A stretch of 64,000 nt of DNA from Mallotus nudiflorus (Eukaryota > Streptophyta > Magnoliopsida > Malpighiales > Euphorbiaceae): positions 3,813,001-3,877,000 of the forward strand of contig CANTUR010000166.1 of NCBI GenBank assembly GCA_947683625.1, in the 5' to 3' direction. Made by a program: the position numbers and the translations under genes. Every line of letters begins with the position of its first letter. Position 1 is the stretch's first letter. Shown one piece after another: positions 48,526 through 60,509 of the stretch. The notes beneath the pieces were generated by a model, which had not been told where the DNA came from, did not search any database, and was given only the letters and a program-made list of their open reading frames with translations.

Positions 48526-49860
48526 ATGAGAAGGCGAGCGTGTGTTGCTCCACTAGTTGTTAAGGCCGATGATGATGAGTCTTTAAAGATAAAGTTCTAC
48601 CTCTTGAGTCACCAGTTAAATGCAAAGGTAGAGGTAGACCTCGAGGATTGGTAGGTCATCAAACACAAAGAGAGCTACAGGATGAGGAATATGTAGAGCA
48701 GGAATTTAAGGAAGTTGTTATACCTCCGACCATACTGCAGATGCAGCCTATATAACAGCAGGGTATGTCTGACTTAGAGGCAGCCTTATTTTATACTAGA
48801 GTCAGTAGGATTTCATTCAATGAGACTAATGATTCTCTAGATTTTTTGCATGCCATAGAGACGAGGATTTGGACTGCTCACACTGAGTACCAGAGGATTA
48901 TGATCGTCGAGTTATCTATTGAGGGGTCAGCCCTAGATTGGTTTGTACAAGTCATCCAATCGCATAAGAGGACTCACATTTGGGCTCAATTTTAAGAGAT
49001 ATTCATAAGTCGTTTCTGCCCAAAGCCTATACGGATGAGCTATAGACTCCGGTTGATGGGTATTACCAGAGGTAATAAGTCGATAGAGAAGTATACCAAA
49101 GAATTCCTCAGACTGGGTTGGTATGCAGAGGACCTAATGAGAAATCAGTACTTCATAATTACTACATACACTATTAGACTCGGTTCTACGCTCATTGGGA
49201 TGCCTACTACAGGCCCGACTCTTAAGTTTGTGATAAAGTTGGCTAAAGAGATAAAGCTCAGATTGGTCAGGTAGGGAGTTATGCCTGATTATTATTAGTT
49301 AGGAGGTGTCTAGGCAGGAGGATCTCAGAGCACCCAATACACCACATTTCAGATTGGCTCTAGTAGTCGGCAAAAAGGATCTTATCAGTAGGGCTAAAGA
49401 CCTCAGCAGAGAGTCCATAAGAACAATAGACATGGTCGTAGAGGACCATACAGACTTGTTAGATTCAGTTCAGGTGCTACTAGTAGTAGTAGTGGCCAGA
49501 GTTCAAGTTATGGCAGCATGGGATTAGCAGCCAGTGCTTGTCAGATGTGTAGGAGAGTCCATCAGGGACCGTGCTACATGGCTCTTGAAGCATGTTTTAG
49601 ATGTGGATAGACAGGGCACTTTACCAGAGTGTGTCCTTATTCTGGTTATCAGTAGCATTTTTCACAGCAGTCTATTGCTAGTGCAGCTCTAGCTCCCTAT
49701 CAGTTACCTCCAGCTCAGTATCTGAGTACGTCATAGTTTGTAGCTTATCAGGGGCATGGTAGAGGTGGCAAAGGTAGTGCTAGAGGCTTTAGTCAGGCTT
49801 CCACTAGCCAGTAGGGAGGACGAGGATGGGCCAGAGTCTTCACCTTCACATAACAGGATG
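48526..49860 (+). pseudogene. Tekay gag with zinc knuckle, interrupted
   Basis: Gag packages the element RNA. From ATG 48526 (MRRRACVAPLVV) the reading continues with several stops and shifts through 48765-48995 (RISFNETNDSLDFLHAIE, IEGSALDWFVQVI) and 49035-49274 (GNKSIEKYTKEFLRL). A CCHC zinc knuckle, CFRCG...TGHFTRVC, lies near 49590-49635 with a stop inside it. A Gln/Ser-rich linker follows. These are the usual retrotransposon gag and zinc-knuckle parts of Tekay elements. Confidence 0.85.
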
Positions 49861-49899
49861 CTCAGGCATCCAATGTTATTGTTATAAGTATACTTCTAG

Positions 49900-50471
49900 T
49901 TTGTTACTTGGATGCTAGAGTTTTGATTGATTCAGGTGCTATACATTCTTTTATGTCCCCTATTTTTACTTCGAAGCCATGTTAGCAAGCTTCGAAGATG
50001 GCTTTTCCTTTATCTATTGCCACCCACTCCTCTAAGTGACTCATTGGACACTGACAATATTCTTTTTAGATGTCCGATGTTAGTGGAAGGCAGAGAATTG
50101 TAAATGGAATTAGTGTTATTAGATGTGATGGAGTTTGATGTGATTTTTGGTATGGATTGGTTATCTCAGCACTATACCATAGTCGATTATCAGAGTAAAG
50201 AGGTGATTTTTAAAATTCTGAATATAAAGAGTTTAAGTTTATGGATGACAAGATTTTTGCACTTCAGAATCTTATCTCTGCTATTATGGCTAGGAAGATG
50301 CTAAGAAAATGTTGTCAGGGATACTTGCACTAGTTAGAGATACTTTAGTAGAGAAGAAATCCATATCAGATGTTCCAATAGCTTGTGAGTTTTTAGATGT
50401 CTTTCCTGATGAGTTGTTAGGTTTAACACCTCACAGAGAGATCAAATTTTATATAGATGTGGTCCTAGGCA
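49900..50471 (+). pseudogene. Tekay aspartic protease and start of RT, cut by the CRM-like insertion
   Basis: The protease active site VLIDSGAIHSFM (about 49917-49955) keeps D-S-G. The later part, 50104-50304, has LLDVMEFDVIFGMDWLSQHY, typical of Tekay. The RT N-terminal phrase HREIKFYIDVVLGIA follows at 50430-50476. The reading then stops at the TAGCT duplication and resumes at 57348 without loss of a codon. Confidence 0.88.
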
Positions 50472-50476
50472 TAGCT

Positions 50477-51300
50477 TGATGGGAATTGTAGGTTTCATCA
50501 ATTAACTCCCCAATAGCAAGAATACTATGATAAGTTGAATTAGAAGAAAACTAGAAATTATCAATTTAATCCACAAATTCGGATCGTTCAAAGATTGAAG
50601 TAAGAAGATAGATGCTACTTAACCCCTTTACCAACAAGGATAAAGATACTAAGATAGACTTTGAATTTCCTCTTATGCCACAAACAAGAAAGTTTGATAA
50701 ATAACAAGAAAACAAAGATTTAGATTTTGACACCACAAGCTAAAATAAAGCTTGATAAGTCACAAAGTTTATGCAAGAAATTAAAGAAAAAATTCCTCAC
50801 AATAAAACTCAAACAAAGTTATAATTCATATATCAAAATCATTCATGCTACAAAAGAAAGAAAAGGACTTGTTTATATAGAGTACAAGTCTATGCACACA
50901 CTACTAAAATAGACTCACACACATAGGATTACTTTTACTCTTAAATGGCCTTAATAACCATTACCCACATTAATAGCCATTACTTGGTATTGATTACCCC
51001 ATTAACTTTAATAACCACTACCCATAATAATAGCCATTACTTGGTATTAATTACCCTATTAACTTGTATATGGTGGCTACATGTAACCCTAATTGTTATT
51101 AACATAAAAACAAGTTAAATATTATTCCTTGGGCCTCCATGGATGCCTTATTGGGCTGAAATTCTTGGGCTTTCCAAATGTCCTTAATTAAACCCAATAT
51201 GGCTTCTTGAAGCTTCTTGGATTTGGACCTTATGATTGGGCCTTCTTGTACTATTAATGGATATTGGATCTCTTTAGGCTTTGAACTTGGATTCACATCA
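50477..51300 (-). repeat. 3' LTR of the CRM-like element (left copy)
   Basis: On the minus strand it runs from TGATGTGAATCC to CAATTCCCATCA. Exactly the same length as the right copy, with about five differences. The first 202 bases on the minus strand still belong to the pol reading frame. Confidence 0.95.
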
Positions 51301-54300
51301 TTCCCCCTTTCTTCAAAAGGATTTATCCTCAAATCAGCTTCATCATCTTTATCACCTAAATCAAACAAAGATAAGTCACTAACATTAAAAGTAGCACTAA
51401 CATTGCCATACTCACTTGGAAGTTCTAGCTTGTAGGCATTGTTGTTGATGCGTTGAAGCACTTTAAAAGGACCATCTCCTCTTGGCATAAGCTTTGATTT
51501 CCTTTGGTTAGGAAATCTTTCCTTCCTCAAGTGCACCCACACCCAATCTCCGAGCTCAAAAATGACTTGCTTCCTCCCCTTGTTGTGTTGCTTTTCATAT
51601 TGTAGTGTCTTCTTCTCAATGTTTGCACGCACCCTCTCATGCAAAGTCTTGATGAACTCAGCTTTTTATTTCCCCTCTAGATTAGCTTTGTCCAATGGCA
51701 ATGGTAGCAAATCTAATGGAGTCATTGGGTTGAATCCATACACAACTTCAAATGGTGAGCAATTTGTTGAACCATGCACACTCCTATTGTAAGCAAATTC
51801 CACATGTGGCAAACATTCTTCCCAATTCTTCAAATTTCTTTGGATGACAGCCCTCAAAAGTGTTGAAAGTGTCCTATTGACCACCTTTGTTTGTCCATCC
51901 GTTTGTGGATGATAAGTTGTAGAATATAAAAGCTTTGTCCCCATCTTTCCCCAAAGAGTCTTCCAAAAGTGACTTAGGAATTTGACATCCCTATCACTCA
52001 CAATGGTCCTTGGCACTCCATGTAGCCTAACAATCTCCTTGAAGAATAGATTGGCAATATGGGTTGCATCATCCGTCTTGTGACATGGAATGAAATGTGC
52101 CATTTTGCTAAACCTGTCCACAACAACAAAAATGGAATCTCTCCCTCCCTTGGACCTAGGTAATCCTAAAACAAAATCCATAGAAATGTCTACCCAAGGT
52201 TCATTTGGTATGGTAAGAGGTGTATACAAACCATGAGGCATTGCTTTGGATTTGGCTTGTTTACAAGTAATGCATTTCTCACAAATTCTCTTAACATCCC
52301 TTTTCATGTGTAGCCAAAAGAAATGGTCACCCAACACATCCAAAGTTTTCTTAATCCCAAAATGCCCCATTAAACCTCCGTTATACGCCTCTCTCACAAG
52401 TAACTCTCTTAAAGAACTTTGTGGCACACACAATTTGTTTTCCCGAAAAAGAAAACCATCAAACTTATAGAACTTATCAAAACCCCCTTTCTCACATGCC
52501 CCATAAACATTAGCAAAATTAGGATCATTAGAATAAAGATCTTTGATGTATTCAAATCCTAATAATTTGGCATCAAGTTTAGAGATCAAGGCATACCTTC
52601 TTGACAATGCATCGGCCACCACATTTTCTTTCCCTTGCTTGTACTTAATGATGTACGAAAAGGATTTAATGAATTCCACCCATTTTGCATGTCTCTTGTT
52701 GAGCTTTCCTTGTCCTTTGAGATACTTTAATGACTCATGGTCAGTGTGAATTATGAATTCTTTATAACCAAGGTAATGTTGCCATGTCCTTAGAACCCTC
52801 ACCAATGCATAGAACTCCTTGTCATATGTAGGGTAGTTTAGACTTGCTCCACTTAGCTTTTCACTAAAGAATGCTATGGGCTGGCCTTCTTGCATCAAAA
52901 CTCCTCCAATACCTATGCCACTTGCATCGCACTCAATCTCAAAAGGTTTAGTAAAATTTGGCAAAGATAACAAGGGTGCAGAACTTAATTTGTCTTTTAG
53001 CAAGTTAAAAGCCTCATCTTGTTCAATTCCCCACTTAAAACCAATATTCTTTTTGATGCATTCAGTTAAAGGTGCAGCTATGGTAGAAAAATTTTTAATG
53101 AACCTTCTATAAAAGCTAGCTAAACCATGAAAGCTTCTTGCATCACTTACACTTATGGGTGTTGGCCATTCTCTAATTACTTTTACCTTTTCTTGATCAA
53201 CATGAATGCCCTTTTCATTGACAATATATCCAAGAAAAGTAATTTCATTAGTGCAAAAATAGCATTTCTTTAGATTAGCATACAACTTCTCTTCTCTAAA
53301 CACATCAAAAATACAAGTCAAATGTTGTACATGCTCATCTAAATTTTTGCTATAAACCAAGATATCATCAAAACAGACAATAAAAAATTTGCCTATGAAT
53401 GCTCTTAAAACATGATTCATCAATCTCATGAAAGTGTTTGGTGCATTAGTTAAACCAAAAGGCATTACTAACCACTCATATAAACCATGTTTAGTTTTAA
53501 AAGTTGTTTTTCATTCATCACCTTCTCTCATTCTAATTTGATGATAACCAGATTTCAAATCAATTTTTGAAAACAAATATGAACCATGCAATTCATCCAA
53601 CATGTCATCTAGCCTAGGAATGGGATGTCTATACTTCACCATGATTTTATTGATGGCACGACAATCAACACACATCCTCCAAGTTCCATCTTTCTTAGGC
53701 ACTAACAAGACGGGTATGACACATGGACTCATGCTTTCATGAACATAACCCTTCTCCATAAGCTCACTCACTTGCTTTTGGATTTCCTTGGTCTCCTCCG
53801 GATTACATCTATATGCTGGTCTATTTGGAATGCTTGCTCCGGGTATGAAATTAATTTGGTGCTCAATGCCTCTTTTAAGTGGCAAACCATTTGGAATTTC
53901 TTCTGGGAATAAATCTTCATAAACCTGCAAAAGATCAACAACAACACTAGGCAAACCATTGGTTATTTTTTTTGGAAATATGCAAAATCTCCTTGTACAT
54001 AAGTACAAGCATGTGTTGCCTCAAAAGCATAGCTTCCTTCACATCACTCATTTTTGCATAAACACTCATTTTTCTTTCATTTGAACCTTCCTTGTTTTCT
54101 CTCACCATGTGTTTCCCATTTTGGTCAAGAGAATTGGAATTTTTAGGTTCACTCATCTCACCTTTTTCTTTACTCTCAAAGGTTTCCCTTCCCAAAGAAT
54201 TTCCCAATGAAGAGCCCATTTCTTCATATTGTTGCTTGATGCACATTTGGTCTTCAAAAATCTGTTTTGGAGTTAATGGTCCAAGGTTAAACCTTTTTCC

Positions 54301-55857
54301 ATCTATAGTCAAAGTATACATATTTTTGAATCCATCATGATTAGCCCTTCTATCATATTGCCAAGGTCTCCCCAACAATATATGTCCGGCCAACATTGGT
54401 AACACATCACACAACACCTCATCCTTATATCTACCAATTTGAAAAGAAACTAGAACTTGCTTATTTACCTTTACAACTCCACTTTCATTAAGCCATTGCA
54501 ACTTGTATGGTCTTGGGTGCTTGGTAGTAGGCAACTTCAATTTCTCCACTAGTAAAGTGCTTGCTACATTAGTACAACTTCCACTATCCATAATCATATT
54601 GCACAACTTGTTAGAAATCAAACAATGAGTATGAAATAAATTTTCCCTTTGCTCCCTATGGACATCATGTTTATTTTGCAAACTCAATGTTCTTTGAACA
54701 ATAAGATTATCTCCCTTAGTACATTCAACATCACTACAATCTTCTAAAGAAGGCATATCATCATCACTATCCCCCTTACTCTCCGATTCAATATCACCAT
54801 CCCTTAGAATCATAGCTTTCTTATTTGGACATTCCCTAGCAATGTGCCCATGACCCAAACACTTAAAACATTTGATTCCCCTAGTTTGGGCTGGTTGATT
54901 CTCACCCTTTCCCTTATTACCCAAGTCAATTTTAGGTTTAGTTTCTTCCACTTTTGACTTATTAAAAGGTTTATCATCCTTTTTCCCCCAAGAAGTTTTC
55001 CAAGAAGAAGAAGAACCCACATTTGGTTTAGAATCATACCTCTTTCCTTTCAATTGCCTTTCCACTTTCATGGCCAAATTCACCATATCTTCAATCTCCA
55101 CATAATGTTGCAAATCAACAACATTAGTAATGTTTTTGTTTAGCCCTCTCAAAAACCTTGCCATGGTAGCTTCACGATCTTCTACCACATTTGCTCTAAT
55201 CGTAGCCTTCTCCATTTCTTTGTGATACTCCTCAACACTCATGGATCCTTGAATTAGAGTTTGTAACCTTTGATGAAGCTCTCTATAGTAATGGCTTGGA
55301 ACAAACCTCTTTCTCATGATTTGCTTCATTTCCCTCCAAGACTCCACGGGTCTTTCTCCATATCTACGTCTTTCCTTGTAAAATTGATCCTAATAAACAA
55401 TTGCATAATCACTAAACTCAACAGCGGCAAGTTTTACCTTTTTCTCCTCCGAATAATTGTGACATTCAAAGATGAGTTCCACTTTCCTCTCCCATTCAGG
55501 GTACACATCTGGATCATTTCTTCCTTGGAATGAAGGAATCTTCACTTTGATGCTTCCAAGGTTGCGATCAACATCATCTTTAGGACGTCCTCTCCTAGCT
55601 TGTCTCCTAGGATTGATTTGTTGTCCCACCAAGGTGACTTGATCATCATCCAATTCATCCTCTCCTTCATAGTCCTCTTGGTCAATTGGTGGACGTCTCC
55701 TTTCTTTAGGCTCTCCTTGTAATTGGTTAAGGATGCCATCATGCCTCTCCAATTTCTCATTGACTCCCGCCATCATGTTAAATATTCTTTCGAATTGCTG
55801 TTGCATAGCTTGAATCACATGATCATTTGTAGAAGAAGAACTTGTGTCTTTTGACAT
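51099..55857 (-). pseudogene. CRM-like gag-pol polyprotein, broken at four points
   Basis: Starts at ATG 55857 (MSKDTSSSS) and ends at the stop at 51099-51101. Gag contains IKVKIPSFQGRNDPDVYPEWE and a zinc knuckle CFKCLGHGHIAREC. Then come a protease (MDSGSCTNVAS), RT (GTWRMCVDCRAINKI, MPFGLTNAPNTF, intact box VCFDDILVYS), RNase H (IECDASGIGIGGVLMQ), and integrase with HHCC (about 52250-52370) and DISMDFVLGLPRS. The breaks are a TAG at 55390, one extra A in a run of eight (plus 53966-53973), a TGA at 53511 and a TAA at 51666. The integrase catalytic Glu position reads GQTKVVNR (Lys, 51885-51887). The tail (LRINPFEERGN, EGPIIRSKSKKLQEAI) resembles the CRM C-terminal motif region. Otherwise the domains look well kept. 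Confidence 0.88.
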
Positions 55858-55911
55858 GATTGTAAAACCTAAAATTTTAACAAAAGAAAATAGAAAAAAA
55901 GACAATCTCAC

Positions 55912-56502
55912 AACACTCCCTTACGTGTTTCACTCAAAATTGATGTATACCACTCGTGTTTACACTCAATTTTGGCTTTTTCTCTAAAGATCTCACACTC
56001 TTGCCTTTTACCTCTCAAATTTTCCTTTTGATTTCTTAGATGAACTAAGTTTCTCAATCAAACAAAATTCAAGAATGTAGTAATCAATGATAAAAAAAAA
56101 ATAAGGTAGGCTAACAAGAAAATAATAAGGTAGGCTTAAAGAAAAAGAACAATTTGTAACAAATAGAATAATAGAAATGAAAAACAAAGATAGATTATCA
56201 AAGAACACAAAGAGACAGAATTATAAAGATAGATCTCAATGGAATATGAAGAGTCAATTTTTTTTTTAATGTAAACTGAGATCTAACATAGGAATATCAA
56301 AGATAACATATATTTTTTTTTTATGGACGAATTTCTTTTTTTTTTTTTTGATATCTGCAAACAAAATCTTGAGATAAGAAGAATAAAAATAAAAAAAAAC
56401 AAGAATAATAGATAGCAAGAAAGGTGCAAAATATAAGATGAACACAAGATATTGAGAACTAAAAGATAGTTTTGGATACGCAAACCTCAATCTTGAGCCA
56501 AT
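55912..56502. other. untranslated leader of the CRM-like element
   Basis: Non-coding, A/T- and purine-rich on the plus strand, between the primer site and the gag start. Includes homopolymer runs (56313-56350). No gene. Confidence 0.7.
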
Positions 56503-56514
56503 GCTCTGATACCA
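56503..56514 (-). other. primer-binding site of the CRM-like element
   Basis: TGGTATCAGAGC on the minus strand, a full match to the plant initiator-Met tRNA end. It shows that the right LTR is the 5' one. Confidence 0.93.
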
Positions 56515-56518
56515 CTTA

Positions 56519-57342
56519 TGATGGGAATTGTAGGTTTCATCAATTAACTCCCCAATAGTAAGAATACTATGATAAGTTGAATTAGAAGAAAACTAGAAAT
56601 TACCAATTTAATCCACAAATTCGGATCGTTCAAAGATTGAAGTAAGAAGATAGATGCTACTTAACCCCTTTACCAACAAGGATAAAGATACTAAGATAGA
56701 CTTTGAATTTCCTCTTATGCCACAAACAAGAAAGTTTGATAAATAACAAGAAAACAAAGATTTAGATTTTGACACCACAAGCTAAAATAAAGCTTGATAA
56801 GTCACAAAGTTTATGCAAGAAATTAAAGAAAAAATTCCTCACAATAAAACTCAAACAAAGTTATAATTCATATATCAAAATCATTCATGCTACAAAAGAA
56901 AGAAAATGACTTGTTTATATAGAGTACAAGTCTATGCACACACTACTAAAATAGACTCACACACATAGGATTACTTTTACTCTTAAATGGCCTTAATAAC
57001 CATTACCCACATTAATAGCCATTACTTGGTATTGATTACCCCATTAACTTTAATAACCACTACCCATAATAATAGCCATTACTTGGTATTAATTACCCTA
57101 TTAACTTGTATATGGTGGCTACATGTAACCCTAATTGTTATTAACACAAAAACAAGTTAAATATTATTCCTTGGGCCTCCATGGATGCCTTATTGGGCTG
57201 AAATTCTTGGGCTTTCCAAATGTCCTTAATTAAACCCAATATGGCTTCTTGAAGCTTCTTGGATTTGGACCTTGTGATTGGGCCTTCTTGTACTATTAAT
57301 GGATATTGGATCTCTTTAGGCTTTGAACTTGGATTCACATCA
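56519..57342 (-). repeat. 5' LTR of the CRM-like element (right copy)
   Basis: Same ends and length as the left copy. The primer-binding site lies four bases beyond it on the minus strand. The frame at 57141-57338 is a copy of the pol tail and not a separate gene. Confidence 0.95.
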
Positions 57343-57347
57343 TAGCT

Positions 57348-58640
57348 CCTATTTCAATGCTGCCCTATAGAATGGCTCCTACAGAGTTGAAGAAGTTAAA
57401 GGAGCCATTGTAAGATTTATTAGACAAGGGTTTCATTAGACCCCGTGTTTCTCCTTGGGGTGCACCAATCTTATTTATGAAAAAGAAGGATCGTACACTA
57501 AGACTGTGCATTGATTATAGAGAGCTAAATAAGGTGACAGTAAAGAACAAGTATACTCTTTCGAGGATAGATGATTTATTTAATCAACTTCAGGGTGCAC
57601 AGTTTTTTTCCTAGATTGACTAAAGGTCAAGCTATCATCAGTTGCAGATCAGTGAAGCTGATGTTCCTAAAATGACATTCCGCACTAAATATGGTCACTA
57701 TGAGTTTTCGGTGATGTCCTTCGGGTTAACTAATGCACCAACTACTTTTATGGATCTTATAAACAGGGTATTCAGACCATTTATATATCAGTTTGTATTA
57801 GTCTTCATTGATAATATACTGATGTATTCAAAGAGTATGGAGGAGCATATATATCACTTGAGGGCAATACTACAAACATTGAGAGAATATCAGATTTATG
57901 CTAAATTCTCAAATTATGATTTTCTGAATGGAGACTGTTACATTCCTTAGACATTTAGTGTCTAAAGATGGCATTTAAATTGATCCACAAAAGATAGAAG
58001 CAGTGTTTGAATAGCCCAGACCAATATTAGTCACTGAGATTTGAAGTTTTCTAGGTTTGGTTGGGTACTATAGGAGATTTATGCAAGATTTCTCAAGAAT
58101 CACAGCACCTATGACTTGCCTAACTCAGAAGAATATGAAGTTAGTATGGTCAGATGCTTATGAGAATAATTTTTAGTTACTGAAGGAAAAGTTAACCACA
58201 GCTCTAGTTTTGACTTTGCCAAATAGAGAATATAAGTTCACTATTTATTGCAATGCTTTCAGAGTCGGCCTAGGTTATGTGTTGATGTAGAATGGTAAGG
58301 TGATAGTTTATGCTTCCAGGCAGTTGAAGAAGCATAAACAGAATTATCTTACTCATGACTTAGAGATGACTACAATGATCTTTGCTTTCAAGATTTAAAG
58401 ACATTATTTTTACAGAGTGACTTGTGAGATTTTCACAGATCACAAGAGTTCAAAGTACATTTTCTAGAAGAGAGATCTGAACTTGAGGTAAAGGAGATGG
58501 TTGAAATTATTGAAAAATTATGATTGCAATATCCTATACCATCCAAGCAAGACTAATGTGGTAGTAGATGTCTTGAGTAGAAAGTCCTTAGGTATTCTTG
58601 CTCATATTAGTGTAGAGAGGAGACCTATTATCTAAGAGTT
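57348..58640 (+). pseudogene. Tekay reverse transcriptase and RNase H
   Basis: Continues the frame cut at 50476. PISMLPYRMAPTELKKLK, VSPWGAPILFMKKKD and LRLCIDYRELNKVTVKNKY are followed by 57642-57950 with FRTKYGHYEFSVMSFGLTNAP. The catalytic box reads VFIDNILMYS; Asn at 57813-57815 replaces the second Asp of the family, so RT is dead. RNase H follows at about 58240-58600 (ASRQLKKHKQNY, LEMTTMIFAF, IFTDHKSSKYIF, NVVVDVLSRKSLG), with several stops. Confidence 0.88.
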
Positions 58641-59960
58641 GCATGAGTTAGTGGATTAAGAATTAATGATGAAGATAAGCAGATCAGGAGGTTTGATAGC
58701 TCAGTTCAAAGTCATATCGGTGTTAAGAGATAGGATTAAGGCAGCTCTCTACTAAGATCCTATTTTGGTAGAGCTTAAGGAGAATGTTCATGAAGGAAAG
58801 TTCATTAATTTTACACTTGATGATGAAGATGTTTTATGGATCAATGGTAGATTATGCATTCCTGATGTGGATAATTTAAAAGAAGAGATCCTTGAAGAAG
58901 CGCATTCTGCAGCTTATAGTGTACATCCAGGTGTTACTAAGATATATCACAACATTAAAGATTTGTACTAGTGGGATGATTAAAGAAGGATTTAGTTGAT
59001 TTTGTCTCTAAGTGCTTGACTTATCAGCAGGTGAAAGTTGAGCATCAGAAGCCTTCTGGGAAGCTTTAGCCTTTTCCTATTCTTGAGTGGAAATGGGAGA
59101 GAATTGCTATGGATTTTGTGACAGGGTTACCTCGTTCAAAGAATGGATACGATTCCATCTGGGTGATTGTGGACAAGTTAACCAGATCAGCTCACTTCTT
59201 GCCAGTTAAAGCTACTTATTTTGTAGCCAAGTTAGCCAAGTTGTATGTTAAGCATATTGTGTGCCTTCATAGAGTGTTTATTTCCATCGTATCTGATAAA
59301 GCTTTAGTGTTTATCTTTCAATTTTGACAGAAGTTACAAGAAGCAATAGGTACTAGGTTTGATTTCAGTACTATTTTTCATCCTCAGACAGATGGTCAAT
59401 CTAAGAGGACAGTCCAAACACTTGAAGACATGTTAAGAATGTGTGTAATGGATCTTGGAGGTAGTTGGGATGATCATCTGCAACTGATAGAGTTTGCTTA
59501 CAATAATAACTACTATAGCAGTCTTGAAATGGCACCTTATAAAGCTCTATATAGAAGAAAGTGTAAATCCCTTTTGCGTTAGGATGAGATTAGAGAAAGA
59601 GAGTTGATGGACTTGAGATTATCCAGGATGTAGTTGAGAAGGTTGCTTTGATAAGAAGAAGATTGGAAACCACAACTAGCAAACAGAAGAGCTACTTGAA
59701 TTTGAAGTGCAAGGATATAGAGTTTCAAGTTGGGGACTATGTATTTCTGAAGGTGTCACCAATGAAGGGTCTGATGAGATTTGGCATGAAGGGGAAATTA
59801 GCACTAAAATACATCGGACCTTTCGAGATTTTGGAGAGAGTGGGCATGGTTGCATATTGGTTAGCTTTGCCTTTGAATTTATCTCAAATGCATCTAGTGT
59901 TCCATGTCTTGATATTGAGGAAGTACATTTTAGACCCTTTACACTGTTGTAACCCCAAAG
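58641..59960 (+). pseudogene. Tekay integrase
   Basis: The zinc-binding end has EEAHSAAYSVHPGVTK but the second half reads CLTYQQVK, where the family has a second Cys. The core contains IAMDFVTGLPRS and WVIVDKLTRSAHFLPV. The Glu of the DDE triad reads as Lys in GQSKRTVQTLEDM (59403-59405). The C-terminal part at 59648-59983 has IEFQVGDYVFLKVSPMKG and KYIGPFEILERVG. Stops and shifts near 58969, 59066, 59326 and 59580. Confidence 0.88.
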
Positions 59961-59999
59961 TGTGGAAGTGGATGAAAATCTAACGTACGAGGAGAAACC

Positions 60000-60147
60000 A
60001 ATCGCGATTGTTGATTATCAAGTTTGCTAGCTATGTTTGAAATAAATTCCAATGATAAAGGTATTGTGCAATAGCAATAACATGGAGGAATACACGTGGG
60101 AGATTGAGACTGAGATGCGAATGACTTACCCTAACCTTTTTCCTTGA
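60000..60147 (+). pseudogene. Tekay chromodomain at the polyprotein end
   Basis: The reading IKVLCNSNN, MEEYTWEIETEMRMTYPNLF and a final TGA near 60145-60147 matches the C-terminal chromodomain (V-LW-N...EEATWE.E..M...YP.LF) of Tekay/Del elements, which guides integration to heterochromatin. It is frame-shifted and has stops upstream, so it is not expressed as part of the integrase. Confidence 0.8.
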
Positions 60148-60213
60148 TGAATCATTGTATTATGTTCTTTTTATTTTTGAAATTCAATGATGAATTTTTG
60201 TAAGGGGAGAGAT
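60148..60213 (+). other. Tekay 3' leader and polypurine tract
   Basis: The short sequence from the polyprotein stop to the LTR ends in TAAGGGGAGAGAT, the likely plus-strand primer. Confidence 0.85.
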
Positions 60214-60509
60214 TGTTATAACCCAAAATTTTATAAATTATTAAATTAATTTCTGGAATTTACAGTGTTAATAATTATTTTATTAAAATATAATATTTAA
60301 TTATTTTGTGAAATTAAATTTAAATATTTAGTGTTGAATATTATTTTAATATTATTAATATTAATATTTTTATTATTTGTGAAATTAAATTAAATTATAG
60401 TGTTAGTATTTGCTTTATTATTTCATATCATTATTATTTTGAAATTAAATTTTAATTTTTATTGTTAATAATTATTTAGTTGAGTGATATTATTAAATTA
60501 AATTAATTG

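Larger units (their letters stand above)
50477..57342 (-). mobile_element. CRM-like Ty3/gypsy retrotransposon, young, nearly intact structure
   Basis: Perfect target duplication TAGCT (50472-50476, 57343-57347). Two 824-bp LTRs (50477-51300 and 56519-57342) differ at about five positions by eye. The primer site TGGTATCAGAGC is at 56503-56514 (minus), beside the right LTR, which is the 5' LTR. One long gag-pol frame lies between and runs into the left (3') LTR. Element length, a single gag-pol and a pol end inside the LTR fit the CRM clade of centromere-type chromoviruses. No ordinary chromodomain is visible. The clade call is inference from these marks and from protein phrases. Confidence 0.9.

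Noticed and set aside
51217..55533. Several plus-strand frames
   Set aside because: All are antisense to the CRM-like gag-pol.
57141..57338. Minus-strand frame of 65 codons
   Set aside because: LTR copy of the pol tail of the CRM-like element, not a separate gene.
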